From NCBI GenBank assembly GCA_947085405.1, contig CAMTWO010000031.1, forward strand, positions 1-64,000: a stretch of 64,000 nucleotides of DNA, given 5' to 3'. This DNA comes from JASEGV01 sp947085405 (lineage in GTDB: Bacteria > Bacteroidota > Ignavibacteria > UBA10030 > BY39). Below the pieces are notes generated by a model. The model saw only the letters and a list, made by a program, of their open reading frames with translations, was not told the origin of the DNA and made no database searches. The position numbers and the translations under genes were made by a program. How positions within the stretch are numbered: the stretch's first letter is position 1; each line of letters begins with the position of its first letter. Positions 14,694 through 23,474 of this stretch are shown piece after piece.

Positions 14694-16775
14694 TTATTTT
14701 TTCAAATACTTTGCCAACCACTCAAAAACAGTCTTATGCCACAACTCACTGTTCTGAGGTTTCAATACTCCGTGCCCTTCATCGGGGAAGTATAAAAATT
14801 TCGATTCAATTCCCATCCGTTGAAGCGTTGTGAATAACTGCATTCCTTCAGTTACAGGAACGCGATAATCAAGCTCGTTGTGAACTACTAACATCGGAGT
14901 TTTGTACTTTAACATATTCTTTGCGTGCTTATGAGGCGAAAATTTATCGTACCCTTCTGGTGCATCCCAGGGAGTTCCGCCTTGTTCCCATTCATTGAAC
15001 CAAACTTCTTCGGTCGTTCCGTACATCGAGTAGAAATTCCAGATGCTTGCGTGAGTTACAAGAGTTTTAAATTTCCCGGTTTGTGTAGCGAACCAGTTCA
15101 TCATATAACCGCCGTACGAGGCACCCGCCGACGCCATCTTGTTAGCATCTACATAAGGAAGTTTTTCGGCATATTCAACGCCCTTCATCAAATCTTCATA
15201 AACTTTACCACCCCAGTCGTTCGATATTTCATTCAAGAATTGCTGTCCAAATCCCGTAGAGCCACGCGGATTCGGCGACATCACGACATATCCCTGTGCC
15301 GCCCATATTTGCGGATTCCAGCGATAATGCCATCCATTTTCCCACGCACCTTGCGGTCCACCGTGAACAAGATAAACAAGCGGATACTTTTTATTCGGTC
15401 CGCCTTCAGCGGAGAACATCGGGGGCTTGATTAACCAAGATTGTATTGTTGTTCCGCCGGCGCCGGTGTATGTGATGCTCTCTGCTTTGTTGAATAATAT
15501 TTTTGAAAACAATTCGTCGTTTGTGGTTGTGAGTTTTTGGGGATTTTTTCCATCGCTTGTTGCTGAATAAAGTTCAATAGGCCGTTCTAATGTGTGCTTG
15601 GTAAAATAAATCAGCTTCCCGTCTGCCGATATATTCACAGCGCCGTTAACGCCCTCCTCGATAATTCTTGTTATCTTTTTATCTTTGAGTGAGAGACAAA
15701 AAATTTTTTGATTGGCATTTTCTTCTGAGGGGAAATAAATCTTCTTGCTGTCGTCAGTCCATTCAAAATCCAAAACCCAAGCGTCAAATTTTTCTGTCAT
15801 TCTTTCGTGCTTGTTTGTTGCTCGATCGAACAACATCAGTTCCCATTTATCGGCTTCGAATCCCGGTGTTAGTTGTCGACGATAAGCAATATATTTTCCG
15901 TCTTTTGAATATCGCGGAAAACCATCGGCTGCAAGATTGGTTGTAATTTGTTTGCGGTTCGTTCCGTCAATCGAAACTGTGTAAATGTCGTGATTCGTAT
16001 TCCATGCTTCGTTTTCTGTTGGAGTTGCTGTGTAGGCAATTTCTTTTCCGTCGGGTGAAAAGGCAAACTCATCACCGGCTGCAAATGTGGACGAGGTTGG
16101 CACACCGTCACGGTCGCCGGGAGTTAAGTTTTTCGGCTCACTTCCATCAACCGGCATTACGAAAACATGCTGGCGTTTATCGTCAACCCACGCATTCCAA
16201 TGGCGGTACAACAACTTGGTAATAAGCCGCGCTTTTACTTTGCTTTTTTCTTTCTCTTCATTTTTCTTTTTGTTCGCCGCATCGGCTTCTTTGAATGGTT
16301 TATCGGAAAATTCCGGATAGACTGTTGAGACGAATGCAATCATTTTTCCATCGGGGGACCAAACCGGTTGAGAGGCACCGGTCGATATGGTTGTGAACTG
16401 CCGGGCTTCGCCGCCTGTTACATCAATCAGCCAGATGTGTGAATCGCCGGAGCGAATTGAAACGAATGCGATTGTTTTTCCATCGGGCGACCATCGCGGA
16501 TTGTTATCGGCAGCAGGACTCGACGTAAGTTTACGCACCTCGCCGCCTGATGATGGCATCAAATAAATATCGCTGTTCGATTTGTTTGCGGCTTTATCAA
16601 CCTCGGTGATTACGTAAGCGAGCGATTTTCCATCGGGTGATAGTTGCGGGTCGGTTACACGTTTGATTTTGAAGATGTCATCAATTTCCATCGGTCGCAT
16701 ATCTTGCGAATAGCTAAACGAAGAAATGAGGGAAAATACTAAAATCGTAAAACTAAAAAATCTTATGTGTTTCAT
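14694..16775 (-). CDS. Secreted S9 family peptidase (acylaminoacyl-peptidase/DPP-like), copy 2
   Basis: 693 residues: signal peptide (IRFFSFTILVFSLISSFSYS), PD40 beta-propeller with repeated 'SPDGK' turns, then the hydrolase domain. The catalytic Ser is in SAGASYGGYMMNW, Asp in HNELDYRVP and His in FPDEGHGVLKP. It matches copy 1 in order and spacing along its length, so the pair arose by duplication. Both have their own spacer upstream, so separate expression is possible. Periplasmic peptide degradation is the likely role. Confidence 0.92.
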   Translation of the reverse strand: MKHIRFFSFTILVFSLISSFSYSQDMRPMEIDDIFKIKRVTDPQLSPDGKSLAYVITEVDKAANKSNSDIYLMPSSGGEVRKLTSSPAADNNPRWSPDGKTIAFVSIRSGDSHIWLIDVTGGEARQFTTISTGASQPVWSPDGKMIAFVSTVYPEFSDKPFKEADAANKKKNEEKEKSKVKARLITKLLYRHWNAWVDDKRQHVFVMPVDGSEPKNLTPGDRDGVPTSSTFAAGDEFAFSPDGKEIAYTATPTENEAWNTNHDIYTVSIDGTNRKQITTNLAADGFPRYSKDGKYIAYRRQLTPGFEADKWELMLFDRATNKHERMTEKFDAWVLDFEWTDDSKKIYFPSEENANQKIFCLSLKDKKITRIIEEGVNGAVNISADGKLIYFTKHTLERPIELYSATSDGKNPQKLTTTNDELFSKILFNKAESITYTGAGGTTIQSWLIKPPMFSAEGGPNKKYPLVYLVHGGPQGAWENGWHYRWNPQIWAAQGYVVMSPNPRGSTGFGQQFLNEISNDWGGKVYEDLMKGVEYAEKLPYVDANKMASAGASYGGYMMNWFATQTGKFKTLVTHASIWNFYSMYGTTEEVWFNEWEQGGTPWDAPEGYDKFSPHKHAKNMLKYKTPMLVVHNELDYRVPVTEGMQLFTTLQRMGIESKFLYFPDEGHGVLKPQNSELWHKTVFEWLAKYLKK

Positions 16776-16861
16776 TTGAATATCCTTTATTATTGTGAGT
16801 GTTAATATAATTCAAAATATGCCACGAAAAAATTAGTGGAATTTAGTGTTTTGGTGCTTTA

Positions 16862-16883
16862 TGCCAAAGGCATCACTTTGTGA
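16862..16883. repeat. 22-bp double-hairpin element, intergenic copy
   Basis: TGCC-AAA-GGCA followed by TCAC-TTT-GTGA, the same 4-3-4 twice as in the tRNA fragments, with different but pairing stem bases. Without it the surrounding text reads GTGCTTTA-GTGGCAAAG. Confidence 0.75.
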
Positions 16884-16913
16884 GTGGCAAAGAGATCGTG
16901 AATGCAGAATAGA

Positions 16914-17351
16914 TTAAAGATTTTCTAAATCTGCAAGGTCTTGATATCTTCCGACAGCTTTTTTATTTTTCTTCAAATTTTCTAGATTGATAAAATTTAT
17001 CTTTATACCTTCGGTTTCTATTTCTACTTTGGAAGAATAACATTGATCGAAATTAACACCATCGAGTTCGGTAATTAAATCAATACGATTAGGTGGGTTT
17101 CCAAGCTGGATAACGACATCACGATTAAGAAAATCTTCGACTTTAATTTCAAGAGAGCCAAAGCCAAAATCTTTTAAAACCTTCATTATCTTTTCAGCAT
17201 TATTTTTATCTGGCTTAATACAAATGTCCAAATCTTTTGTATAACGTGGATGTCCATGGAATGCAACAGCATACCCACCGACAACCAGATATTTAACTTT
17301 GTGTTCGTTTAATAATTCTAAAAACTCTTTGAAGTCTTTGCTTATTACCAT
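16914..17351 (-). CDS. Nucleotidyltransferase-fold protein (MNT/AbiEii-like)
   Basis: 145 residues with the minimal nucleotidyltransferase signature: VVGGYAVAFHGHPRYTKDLDI supplies the GG turn and the two Asp of DxD, and the third carboxylate is likely in RIDLITELDG. Such proteins are often the toxin or enzyme half of two-gene modules that transfer nucleotides to RNA or protein. The gene overlaps its upstream partner (17293-17490) by 59 bp in another frame, so the two are coupled. Target is unknown. Confidence 0.75.
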   Translation of the reverse strand: MVISKDFKEFLELLNEHKVKYLVVGGYAVAFHGHPRYTKDLDICIKPDKNNAEKIMKVLKDFGFGSLEIKVEDFLNRDVVIQLGNPPNRIDLITELDGVNFDQCYSSKVEIETEGIKINFINLENLKKNKKAVGRYQDLADLENL

Positions 17352-17490
17352 TGTGATATTCGTTTCTTATTTCTTCTACCATTTCGAGTCGCTTTTCATA
17401 TGGTTGAGATTGCCAATAATAGAAATCTCTCACTGGCTTAGTTTTGGATACTATTCGTATAACATTATCTATTTTTCTTGATTTGATCAT
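17293..17490 (-). CDS. Small partner protein of the nucleotidyltransferase
   Basis: 65 residues, strongly basic. It carries the pattern DFYYWQSQPYEKRLEMVEEIR followed by RLQRVFRIIKR (given in parts: YYWQSQP, KRLEMVEEIR, RLQRVFRI), which I recognise as a short family commonly encoded just upstream of nucleotidyltransferase-fold genes. It may be the antitoxin or RNA/target-binding half of the pair. Its 3' end overlaps the nucleotidyltransferase start by 59 bp. Confidence 0.65.
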   Translation of the reverse strand: MIKSRKIDNVIRIVSKTKPVRDFYYWQSQPYEKRLEMVEEIRNEYHNGNKQRLQRVFRIIKRTQS

Positions 17491-17593
17491 CTCGTATTAG
17501 GAATTTAGAGTACAGGACTTCGAATTTAATTTACCAAAATATAAAGGAAAAACAAAGTTGATGAATCGTTTCGGTTTAGCAACTTAATTCGAA

Positions 17594-19600
17594 TTATACT
17601 TTTATCATCTCTAAAAACTTATCTTCCTCAACAATCTCCACACCTATTTTTTTTGCCTTCTCTAATTTCGAACCGGCATCCGCTCCAACAACAAGGTAAG
17701 TAACATTTTTTGAGACGGAAGAAGCGACTTTGCCCCCTAATTTTTCAATCTTTTCTTTTGCTTCTTCGCGTGTCATACTCGAAAGTGTTCCAGTTAAAAC
17801 AAAAGTTTTTCCGCTTAATGGCAAACCTTCTAACTTCTCAGCTTCAAAATTTAATCCCGCCGCTTGCAATCGGTTTATCAAATCAATATTGTGCTTCTCG
17901 GCAAAGTAAACCTCGATACTTTCAGCAATTTTAGGACCTATCTCGTAAGTGTTTTGTAACTCATCCTTGTTTGCAGCAATCAATTTTTTTATTGATGGAT
18001 AACTTGTGCTTAAAATTTGAGCACCACCCATTCCGACATGCCGGATACCGAGTGCAAACAAAACACGATGATACGGTTTCTGTTTGCTGGCTTCAATTCC
18101 GTCCAATAAATTTTGCACGCTCTTCTCGCCCCAACGTTCTATTGCGGCTAACTTTTCTTTTTGCTTGTGGAGCGAATATAAATCGGCAACATTTTTTATA
18201 AATTTCGACTCAACCAATCTATCAACTACAGCTTCGCCCAAACCTGAAATATCCATAGAACCTCTTGCCGACCAGTGGAGTATTCTTCCTTTAACTTGTG
18301 CCGCGCATTCAGAGTTTTCGCAGTAGTAATTTACCTCGCCTTCGGGACGGTAAATTTTTGAATTGCACTCAGGACATTTGGAAGGAAACGAAAAAACTTG
18401 AGCGTTAGCCGGTCGTTTATCTTTTATTACTTCTGTAACTTTCGGAATTACATCGCCTCCTTTTTCAACTATAACGCTGTCGCCGATTCTGATGTCGAGT
18501 TCTTGTATGTAGTCTTCGTTGTAGAGCGAAGCACGACTGACAGTTGTTCCTCCAATAAAAACCGGCTGCAAATTAGCGACAGGTGTGATCGTTCCGATGC
18601 GGCCAACTTGAAGTTTAATATCGTTCAATTTTGTTTCGGCTTTACGCGACGTGAACTTGTATGCGAAAGCCCATCGCGGACTTTTAGCAATTGCACCAAG
18701 CAAGTCTTGCTGACGGAGCGAATCGACTTTTACAACTACACCATCAATGTCGTAGGGAAGATCTTCACGTTTGTCCTGCCATTCTTTCCAGAACTCGATT
18801 ACTTCTTCTATATTATTACACAATCTTGAGAAATCATTAACCGGAAATTTCAATTGCTTTAATGTTTTCAAACAATCGGAATGATTTTTCAGATCCGCTT
18901 TTTCTGCTTTTAAAAAATAAGTATAAAAGTTTAAGGGACGATCAGCAACTATTTTCGGGTCTTGAAGTTTCAATGTGCCGGCGGCTGAGTTACGAGGATT
19001 TACAAAAAGTTTTTCACCATCAAGTTCACGCTCCTCGTTCATCCGAATGAAATCATCCTTTTTCATAAAGACTTCTCCGCGGACTTCAATATCAAGAAGA
19101 GCTTTGTTGTTTGTATCTAACTTTAAAGGTATCAAGCGGATGGTTTTCAGGTTGTTCGTGATATCGTCGCCTTGTGTTCCGTCGCCGCGTGTTGCACCGA
19201 CTTTCAGAATGCCATCAATATATTTCAAGCTAACTGCGATGCCGTCGAATTTTAATTCGCATACATATTTATACGATTGATCAGGCAGGAGCGATTTTAC
19301 ACGGCGGTCGAACTCGCGCACCTCTTCCTCGGTGTATGAGTTCGATAAACTTAACATCGGAACCGAGTGAGTTACTGTGGGAAATTTTTTTGTCGGTTCA
19401 CCGCTGACTCGCTGCGTGGGTGAGTCGGGTGTAATTAATTCGGGATACTGCTTTTCGAGTTCCTCAAGAGTAGTCATTAATTTATCATACTCTGCATCTG
19501 AAATTACCGGTTCAGCTAAAACATAATAACGGTAGTCGTGTTCGTTAATTTCTTTCCGCAGCTTCTCGATTTTTTCAATCACCGATTTTTGTAGAGGCAT
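17594..19600 (-). CDS. ligA: NAD-dependent DNA ligase
   Basis: Seals nicks in replication and repair using NAD. Order of domains: Ia (NEHDYRYYVL), adenylation domain with the active Lys in CELKFDGIAVSL (near residue 114), OB fold, zinc finger (CPECNSKIY then CENSECAAQ), helix-hairpin-helix region and a C-terminal BRCT domain (LSGKTFVLTGTLSSMTREEA). Length of 668 residues is full. It is 3 bp downstream of the rodZ-like gene. Confidence 0.97.
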   Translation of the reverse strand: MPLQKSVIEKIEKLRKEINEHDYRYYVLAEPVISDAEYDKLMTTLEELEKQYPELITPDSPTQRVSGEPTKKFPTVTHSVPMLSLSNSYTEEEVREFDRRVKSLLPDQSYKYVCELKFDGIAVSLKYIDGILKVGATRGDGTQGDDITNNLKTIRLIPLKLDTNNKALLDIEVRGEVFMKKDDFIRMNEERELDGEKLFVNPRNSAAGTLKLQDPKIVADRPLNFYTYFLKAEKADLKNHSDCLKTLKQLKFPVNDFSRLCNNIEEVIEFWKEWQDKREDLPYDIDGVVVKVDSLRQQDLLGAIAKSPRWAFAYKFTSRKAETKLNDIKLQVGRIGTITPVANLQPVFIGGTTVSRASLYNEDYIQELDIRIGDSVIVEKGGDVIPKVTEVIKDKRPANAQVFSFPSKCPECNSKIYRPEGEVNYYCENSECAAQVKGRILHWSARGSMDISGLGEAVVDRLVESKFIKNVADLYSLHKQKEKLAAIERWGEKSVQNLLDGIEASKQKPYHRVLFALGIRHVGMGGAQILSTSYPSIKKLIAANKDELQNTYEIGPKIAESIEVYFAEKHNIDLINRLQAAGLNFEAEKLEGLPLSGKTFVLTGTLSSMTREEAKEKIEKLGGKVASSVSKNVTYLVVGADAGSKLEKAKKIGVEIVEEDKFLEMIKV

Positions 19601-19603
19601 ATT

Positions 19604-20386
19604 CTATCGTTGTGTTTGTTCGAGAAACTGCCGTGTTAAAACAAAATCGCGTATAACAGCCCCTCGTTTGCCTAATGAGGGAACCTCCTTATTATTGAGT
19701 TTAATTTTTATACCTCCGGCATTTCCGACTGTAAGTTTGAAATCGTGTGCAGCTTTCCACTGCATACTTTTATCTGCCAATAAAAGAATTTCGCTTTTTA
19801 CTTTTTCATCAATTATTAAACTTATCCAGGCACTCTCGGAAGCTGAAATAAAAAGGAGTAAACTATCTCCCGACACTGAAGCCGAAGGGAGTAAACCTTG
19901 AGGTGAGTGTTTGCTTAAATTAGAAATCGAAGAATCGGGTGTAGGTTTCTTTTCAGTTTCTTCTACCGCTTGCTGGAACGGGATTTCCTCAACAGTTTTT
20001 TCGGAATCATCTCTAAAAAAAGTTAACGAGCCAATCAATCCTACAACCACGATGATTGCGAGTATAGCCAGAACGGTAGTTTGGGATGCACCTTTTTGTT
20101 TTGAGAGACGGACTTTCGTAGCAGGATTCGGAGACGTAGTTTCATTGTTTATTTGAGGTTGAGTTGACTGTTCATATTTATTTATGCAATCGTCGGGATT
20201 CATGCCAACCTGAGCCGCATACTCACGGATAAAAGCCCGCACATAGGCCTGTGGCAAAATGGAAAATTGTCCCTCTTCAATAGCTTGAAGAAATTTAACA
20301 TTAATGCGTGTTGCGGCTGAAATATCTTCCAAAGAAATTTCTTGACTTATCCGTGCATTCTTTAATTCTTCGCTGCAGATATTCAT
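19604..20386 (-). CDS. rodZ: RodZ-like membrane protein with N-terminal HTH
   Basis: 260 residues: an Xre-type HTH of the RodZ kind (ELKNARISQEISLEDISAAT then VKFLQAIEEG, FIREYA), a linker, one transmembrane helix (TVLAILAIIVVVGLIGSLTFF region, near residue 105-125), and a periplasmic beta domain (DUF4115-like) ending GKRGAVIRDFVLTRQ. RodZ links the MreB cytoskeleton to cell-wall growth. It lies between the sensor kinase and ligA with short gaps. HTH proteins with this layout in this phylum may also be plain regulators. Confidence 0.8.
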   Translation of the reverse strand: MNICSEELKNARISQEISLEDISAATRINVKFLQAIEEGQFSILPQAYVRAFIREYAAQVGMNPDDCINKYEQSTQPQINNETTSPNPATKVRLSKQKGASQTTVLAILAIIVVVGLIGSLTFFRDDSEKTVEEIPFQQAVEETEKKPTPDSSISNLSKHSPQGLLPSASVSGDSLLLFISASESAWISLIIDEKVKSEILLLADKSMQWKAAHDFKLTVGNAGGIKIKLNNKEVPSLGKRGAVIRDFVLTRQFLEQTQR

Positions 20387-20392
20387 AATATT

Positions 20393-22630
20393 TTAATTTG
20401 GTATTGTATTTTTATCGATAGCTTCACGAACCGCTTTGGCAAGCTCTTCGTACATATACGGTTTATGTAAATATCCATCTATAGATTTAATAAAATTGTC
20501 GTCGTTCAAAATAGTATCGCTGTACCCGCTGCAAATTAAAATTTTGATAGAAGATTTTAGCTTCTTCAATCTATAAAAAACCTCTTTACCACTGATGCCG
20601 GGCATATTGAGGTCAAGTATTACCAAGTCGTAGATATTGTTGTTCTGAAATTTTTCGATGGCTTGAAAACCATCTTGAGCAATGTCAACTTTATATCCAA
20701 GTTCACGTAGGATATCGCCACCTACAACGCTGGCGCCTGCATCGTCGTCAACTATCAGCACGCGTTCACTTCCACCGACAAGATTTTCAGCAGTTTTATC
20801 TATTTCGAAGTCGTCTATTTTTTCAACTCGCGGAAGATATATCGTAAAAGCAGTTCCAACACCGACTTCACTATCTACTGAAATATAACCATCGTGGTTT
20901 CTGACAACGCCGAAGACCACCGATAAGCCAAGTCCGGTTCCTTTCGATTGGTCTTTAGTTGTAAAAAACGGTTCGAAAATTTTTAAGATGATATCATTCG
21001 GGATTCCTGTTCCGTTATCAATTATTTTTATCATAACATATTTGCCTGGAGGAACATCATTAAAAGCTGCTGGGAGATGTTCCTTTGTAGTGATCGACTT
21101 GCATAGCACAGTAATTATTCCACCGTCTGGCAGAGCAGCCTGTGAGTTAATGAACAAATTTAAGATAGCTTGTTCTAATTGTCCTTCGTCGCCGTGAACG
21201 ACTAAAATTTCTTTCGAAGGTGTCCATTTAACTTGAGTCGATTTAGGAATGCTCCTTTCGAAGAGATGAAAGGTTTCACTTATAATTTTATTAATATCGG
21301 TATTGCGGAAATAAACATTCGATTTTCTTGAGAATGTTAATAACTGTCGTGTAACTGAAGCTCCCCTGCGAGCCGAATCTTCGATTAGAGTTATGTATTT
21401 ATAAAATTTATCGCCCTCGGAAAGTTTTCGTTTCATCATCGAAGCAGGTCCGAGTATCGAGTTGAGTATATTGTTGAAATCGTGTGCAACGCCGCCAGCC
21501 AAATTTCCGATGCTGTCGATTTTTTGTGCTTGGATGATCTTCTCTTCCATCAGTTTTTGTTTGGTTATGTCGCGTGCAACCATACGGACTAATACCGGCT
21601 TTCTTTCGGAGTTGTAAACAATGGAGGTATTTACACTCACGTTTATTCGAGTGCCGTTTTTGGGTTGCATTATTTCTTCGATACCTTTTAAATCGACTCC
21701 GGTATTAAAAATTTCTTTAATGCGATGCAAGATTAGATCGTGGTATTCGGAGGGATATAATTTTGTAATTTTTTTTCCGATTATTTCTTCTTTTGTAAAA
21801 CCCAAATAGTCAAGTTCAGTTTTATTGCAGCTTACTATTATCCCGGTGGAGTTAACGCTATGGTACATATCGGGAAGGTTTTCGTATAAATCGGCATACA
21901 ACCGCTCGGATTGTTTCATTTGTTCGAACAGGTATGCATTATTTAAAGCAACACTTATTTGGTTTCTGAAAGCTTGTAGTAATTCGAGCTGTTTTGGTCT
22001 GAGTGCATTTGAATCTTTGCTTGCTATTATAATCGTTCCGACAAATTGTGTGTTTAATTCGAGTGGAAGCGATGCCCATGTTGGAATGTTATACCGGAAA
22101 AACCGCTCGCTGATTAATTGTTCTTCTTCGAATGTAAATTGCGACGGTTCATTGTTTAATTTAAGAGCTTCAGCCAATTTTGAGTCTAAATAAATCTGGT
22201 CGGGTAAAATTTTGGTTTGAATTTTATAACTATGCTTTAACTCCATTTTGTCATTTTCGACAAGATAAATCCAACCGCCATCAGCATTCAGAAGGTCAAC
22301 TACTTTTTCAAGAGAATTTTGCAGAACTGTTTCCAATTCTACTGAGTGGCTAACAGCTTGTGCGATGGTGTTGAGGGCAAGCAACTGACGATGTTGTTCG
22401 TTTATTTGCAGTCCATATTTTGAAATAAAAAAAACAATCAGAAATCCAAATATACCGACGGTAATTAATGTAATAAAATCTACCCATCTTAAATCCTGTC
22501 CGGTCGCAATGTTGATACTTAAGATTGTCATCATCAACACGATAACTGCTGTTGAGGCAACAACTTGCGATTGTTCAACTAAGCCCAACGAAGAGGTAAA
22601 ATTTTTGATATGTTTTAAGGGGTTTATCAT
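20393..22630 (-). CDS. Hybrid sensor histidine kinase (2 TM, GAF, PAS, kinase, receiver)
   Basis: 745 residues. Two membrane helices (about 22-42 and 52-70), a GAF domain (about 88-235), a PAS domain (about 245-365), HisKA with phosphorylatable His in GGVAHDFNNILNS, HATPase with IIDNGTGIPNDI and GTGLGLSVVFG, and a C-terminal receiver whose acceptor Asp is in VILDLNMPG. Probably relays phosphate internally. No output regulator is adjacent. It lies 6 bp upstream of the rodZ-like gene, suggesting shared transcription. Confidence 0.92.
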   Translation of the reverse strand: MINPLKHIKNFTSSLGLVEQSQVVASTAVIVLMMTILSINIATGQDLRWVDFITLITVGIFGFLIVFFISKYGLQINEQHRQLLALNTIAQAVSHSVELETVLQNSLEKVVDLLNADGGWIYLVENDKMELKHSYKIQTKILPDQIYLDSKLAEALKLNNEPSQFTFEEEQLISERFFRYNIPTWASLPLELNTQFVGTIIIASKDSNALRPKQLELLQAFRNQISVALNNAYLFEQMKQSERLYADLYENLPDMYHSVNSTGIIVSCNKTELDYLGFTKEEIIGKKITKLYPSEYHDLILHRIKEIFNTGVDLKGIEEIMQPKNGTRINVSVNTSIVYNSERKPVLVRMVARDITKQKLMEEKIIQAQKIDSIGNLAGGVAHDFNNILNSILGPASMMKRKLSEGDKFYKYITLIEDSARRGASVTRQLLTFSRKSNVYFRNTDINKIISETFHLFERSIPKSTQVKWTPSKEILVVHGDEGQLEQAILNLFINSQAALPDGGIITVLCKSITTKEHLPAAFNDVPPGKYVMIKIIDNGTGIPNDIILKIFEPFFTTKDQSKGTGLGLSVVFGVVRNHDGYISVDSEVGVGTAFTIYLPRVEKIDDFEIDKTAENLVGGSERVLIVDDDAGASVVGGDILRELGYKVDIAQDGFQAIEKFQNNNIYDLVILDLNMPGISGKEVFYRLKKLKSSIKILICSGYSDTILNDDNFIKSIDGYLHKPYMYEELAKAVREAIDKNTIPN

Positions 22631-22663
22631 TTCCGATGAAAATTTATAAAGAAATTAAATGAG

Positions 22664-23203
22664 TTACAAATTCAAACGGAAAACTATGTTAGCCTGCAAA
22701 GCAGATGACCTCGAATCGAAAAAGAAAAAAGTATTTAACATAGGCGCATCGTTTTTATTTTGATGATGAATAGAGGAGAACCCCTGTCCGACAAGTGTTC
22801 CGAGAAGGGCGCCGCTCAAAACATCGGATAAGTAATGAGCATTCGAGTTGATCCGTTGTAACCCGACAACCGAAGCGAGAACGTATGCCGGTATGCCCGC
22901 TTGCCAGCCATATATTCCGTTTAAACTTGCAGCCATTGCAAATGTAGATGAAGTATGTCCGGAAGGAAACGAGTGGTCGTCTGAAAAATTTGGCCGCATC
23001 CGCTGTGTCGATAATTTTAAAGTTTGTGTAATTATTTGAGTAACAGCGATCGACTCTAACAACAATTCTAACTTTGTAAAATATTCTGTAGAAGAGTTTC
23101 GTGATATTAAGCTTTCGAAAGTAATCAGCCCCGCTCCGGCAAAGTAGCCCCAACCGAAAGTTTCGCCGAAGTTGTCGGCTGCTTTAGATAGCGATTGCGA
23201 CAT
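22664..23203 (-). CDS. PAP2-family phosphatase (start uncertain, probably extends to 23497)
   Basis: Acid phosphatase/lipid-phosphate phosphatase fold. All three catalytic motifs are present: KLSTQRMRP, FPSGHTSS and INSNAHYLSDV. The coordinates use the first ATG. However the frame stays open upstream to about 23500 and reads as a convincing secretion signal (NKWFLVLIISSTIFFYSYTHS) and mature N-terminus. No ATG, GTG or TTG occurs in that stretch; a CTG at 23497-23495, inside the clpC end, is the only reasonable start seen. So the true protein is likely about 277 residues and periplasmic or membrane-bound. It follows clpC closely. Confidence 0.85.
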   Translation of the reverse strand: MSQSLSKAADNFGETFGWGYFAGAGLITFESLISRNSSTEYFTKLELLLESIAVTQIITQTLKLSTQRMRPNFSDDHSFPSGHTSSTFAMAASLNGIYGWQAGIPAYVLASVVGLQRINSNAHYLSDVLSGALLGTLVGQGFSSIHHQNKNDAPMLNTFFFFDSRSSALQANIVFRLNL

Positions 23204-23474
23204 AAACGGTTTGTGATAAAACTCCTTGCTGATATCTGAATCGAATTGACTTAAAGCTATGATCGCAGCCGCACTCCCGATGAAGGTGTATGGAGTATTT
23301 TTTTTTAAAAAAGCTGCTTCGACTCCTTCAACTAAATGATTTGGGTATGTTTGTAAAAATGATGAAATATTTTTATAACGATAGCTAACAAGTTGAGAGC
23401 TATCGGTTTGCGAGTGGGTATAACTGTAAAAAAAAATGGTGCTGCTGATTATTAATACTAAAAACCACTTATTT

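Noticed and set aside
22755..23153. 132-residue frame within the PAP2 gene on the same strand
   Set aside because: Shadow frame; the PAP2 frame carries all three catalytic motifs.
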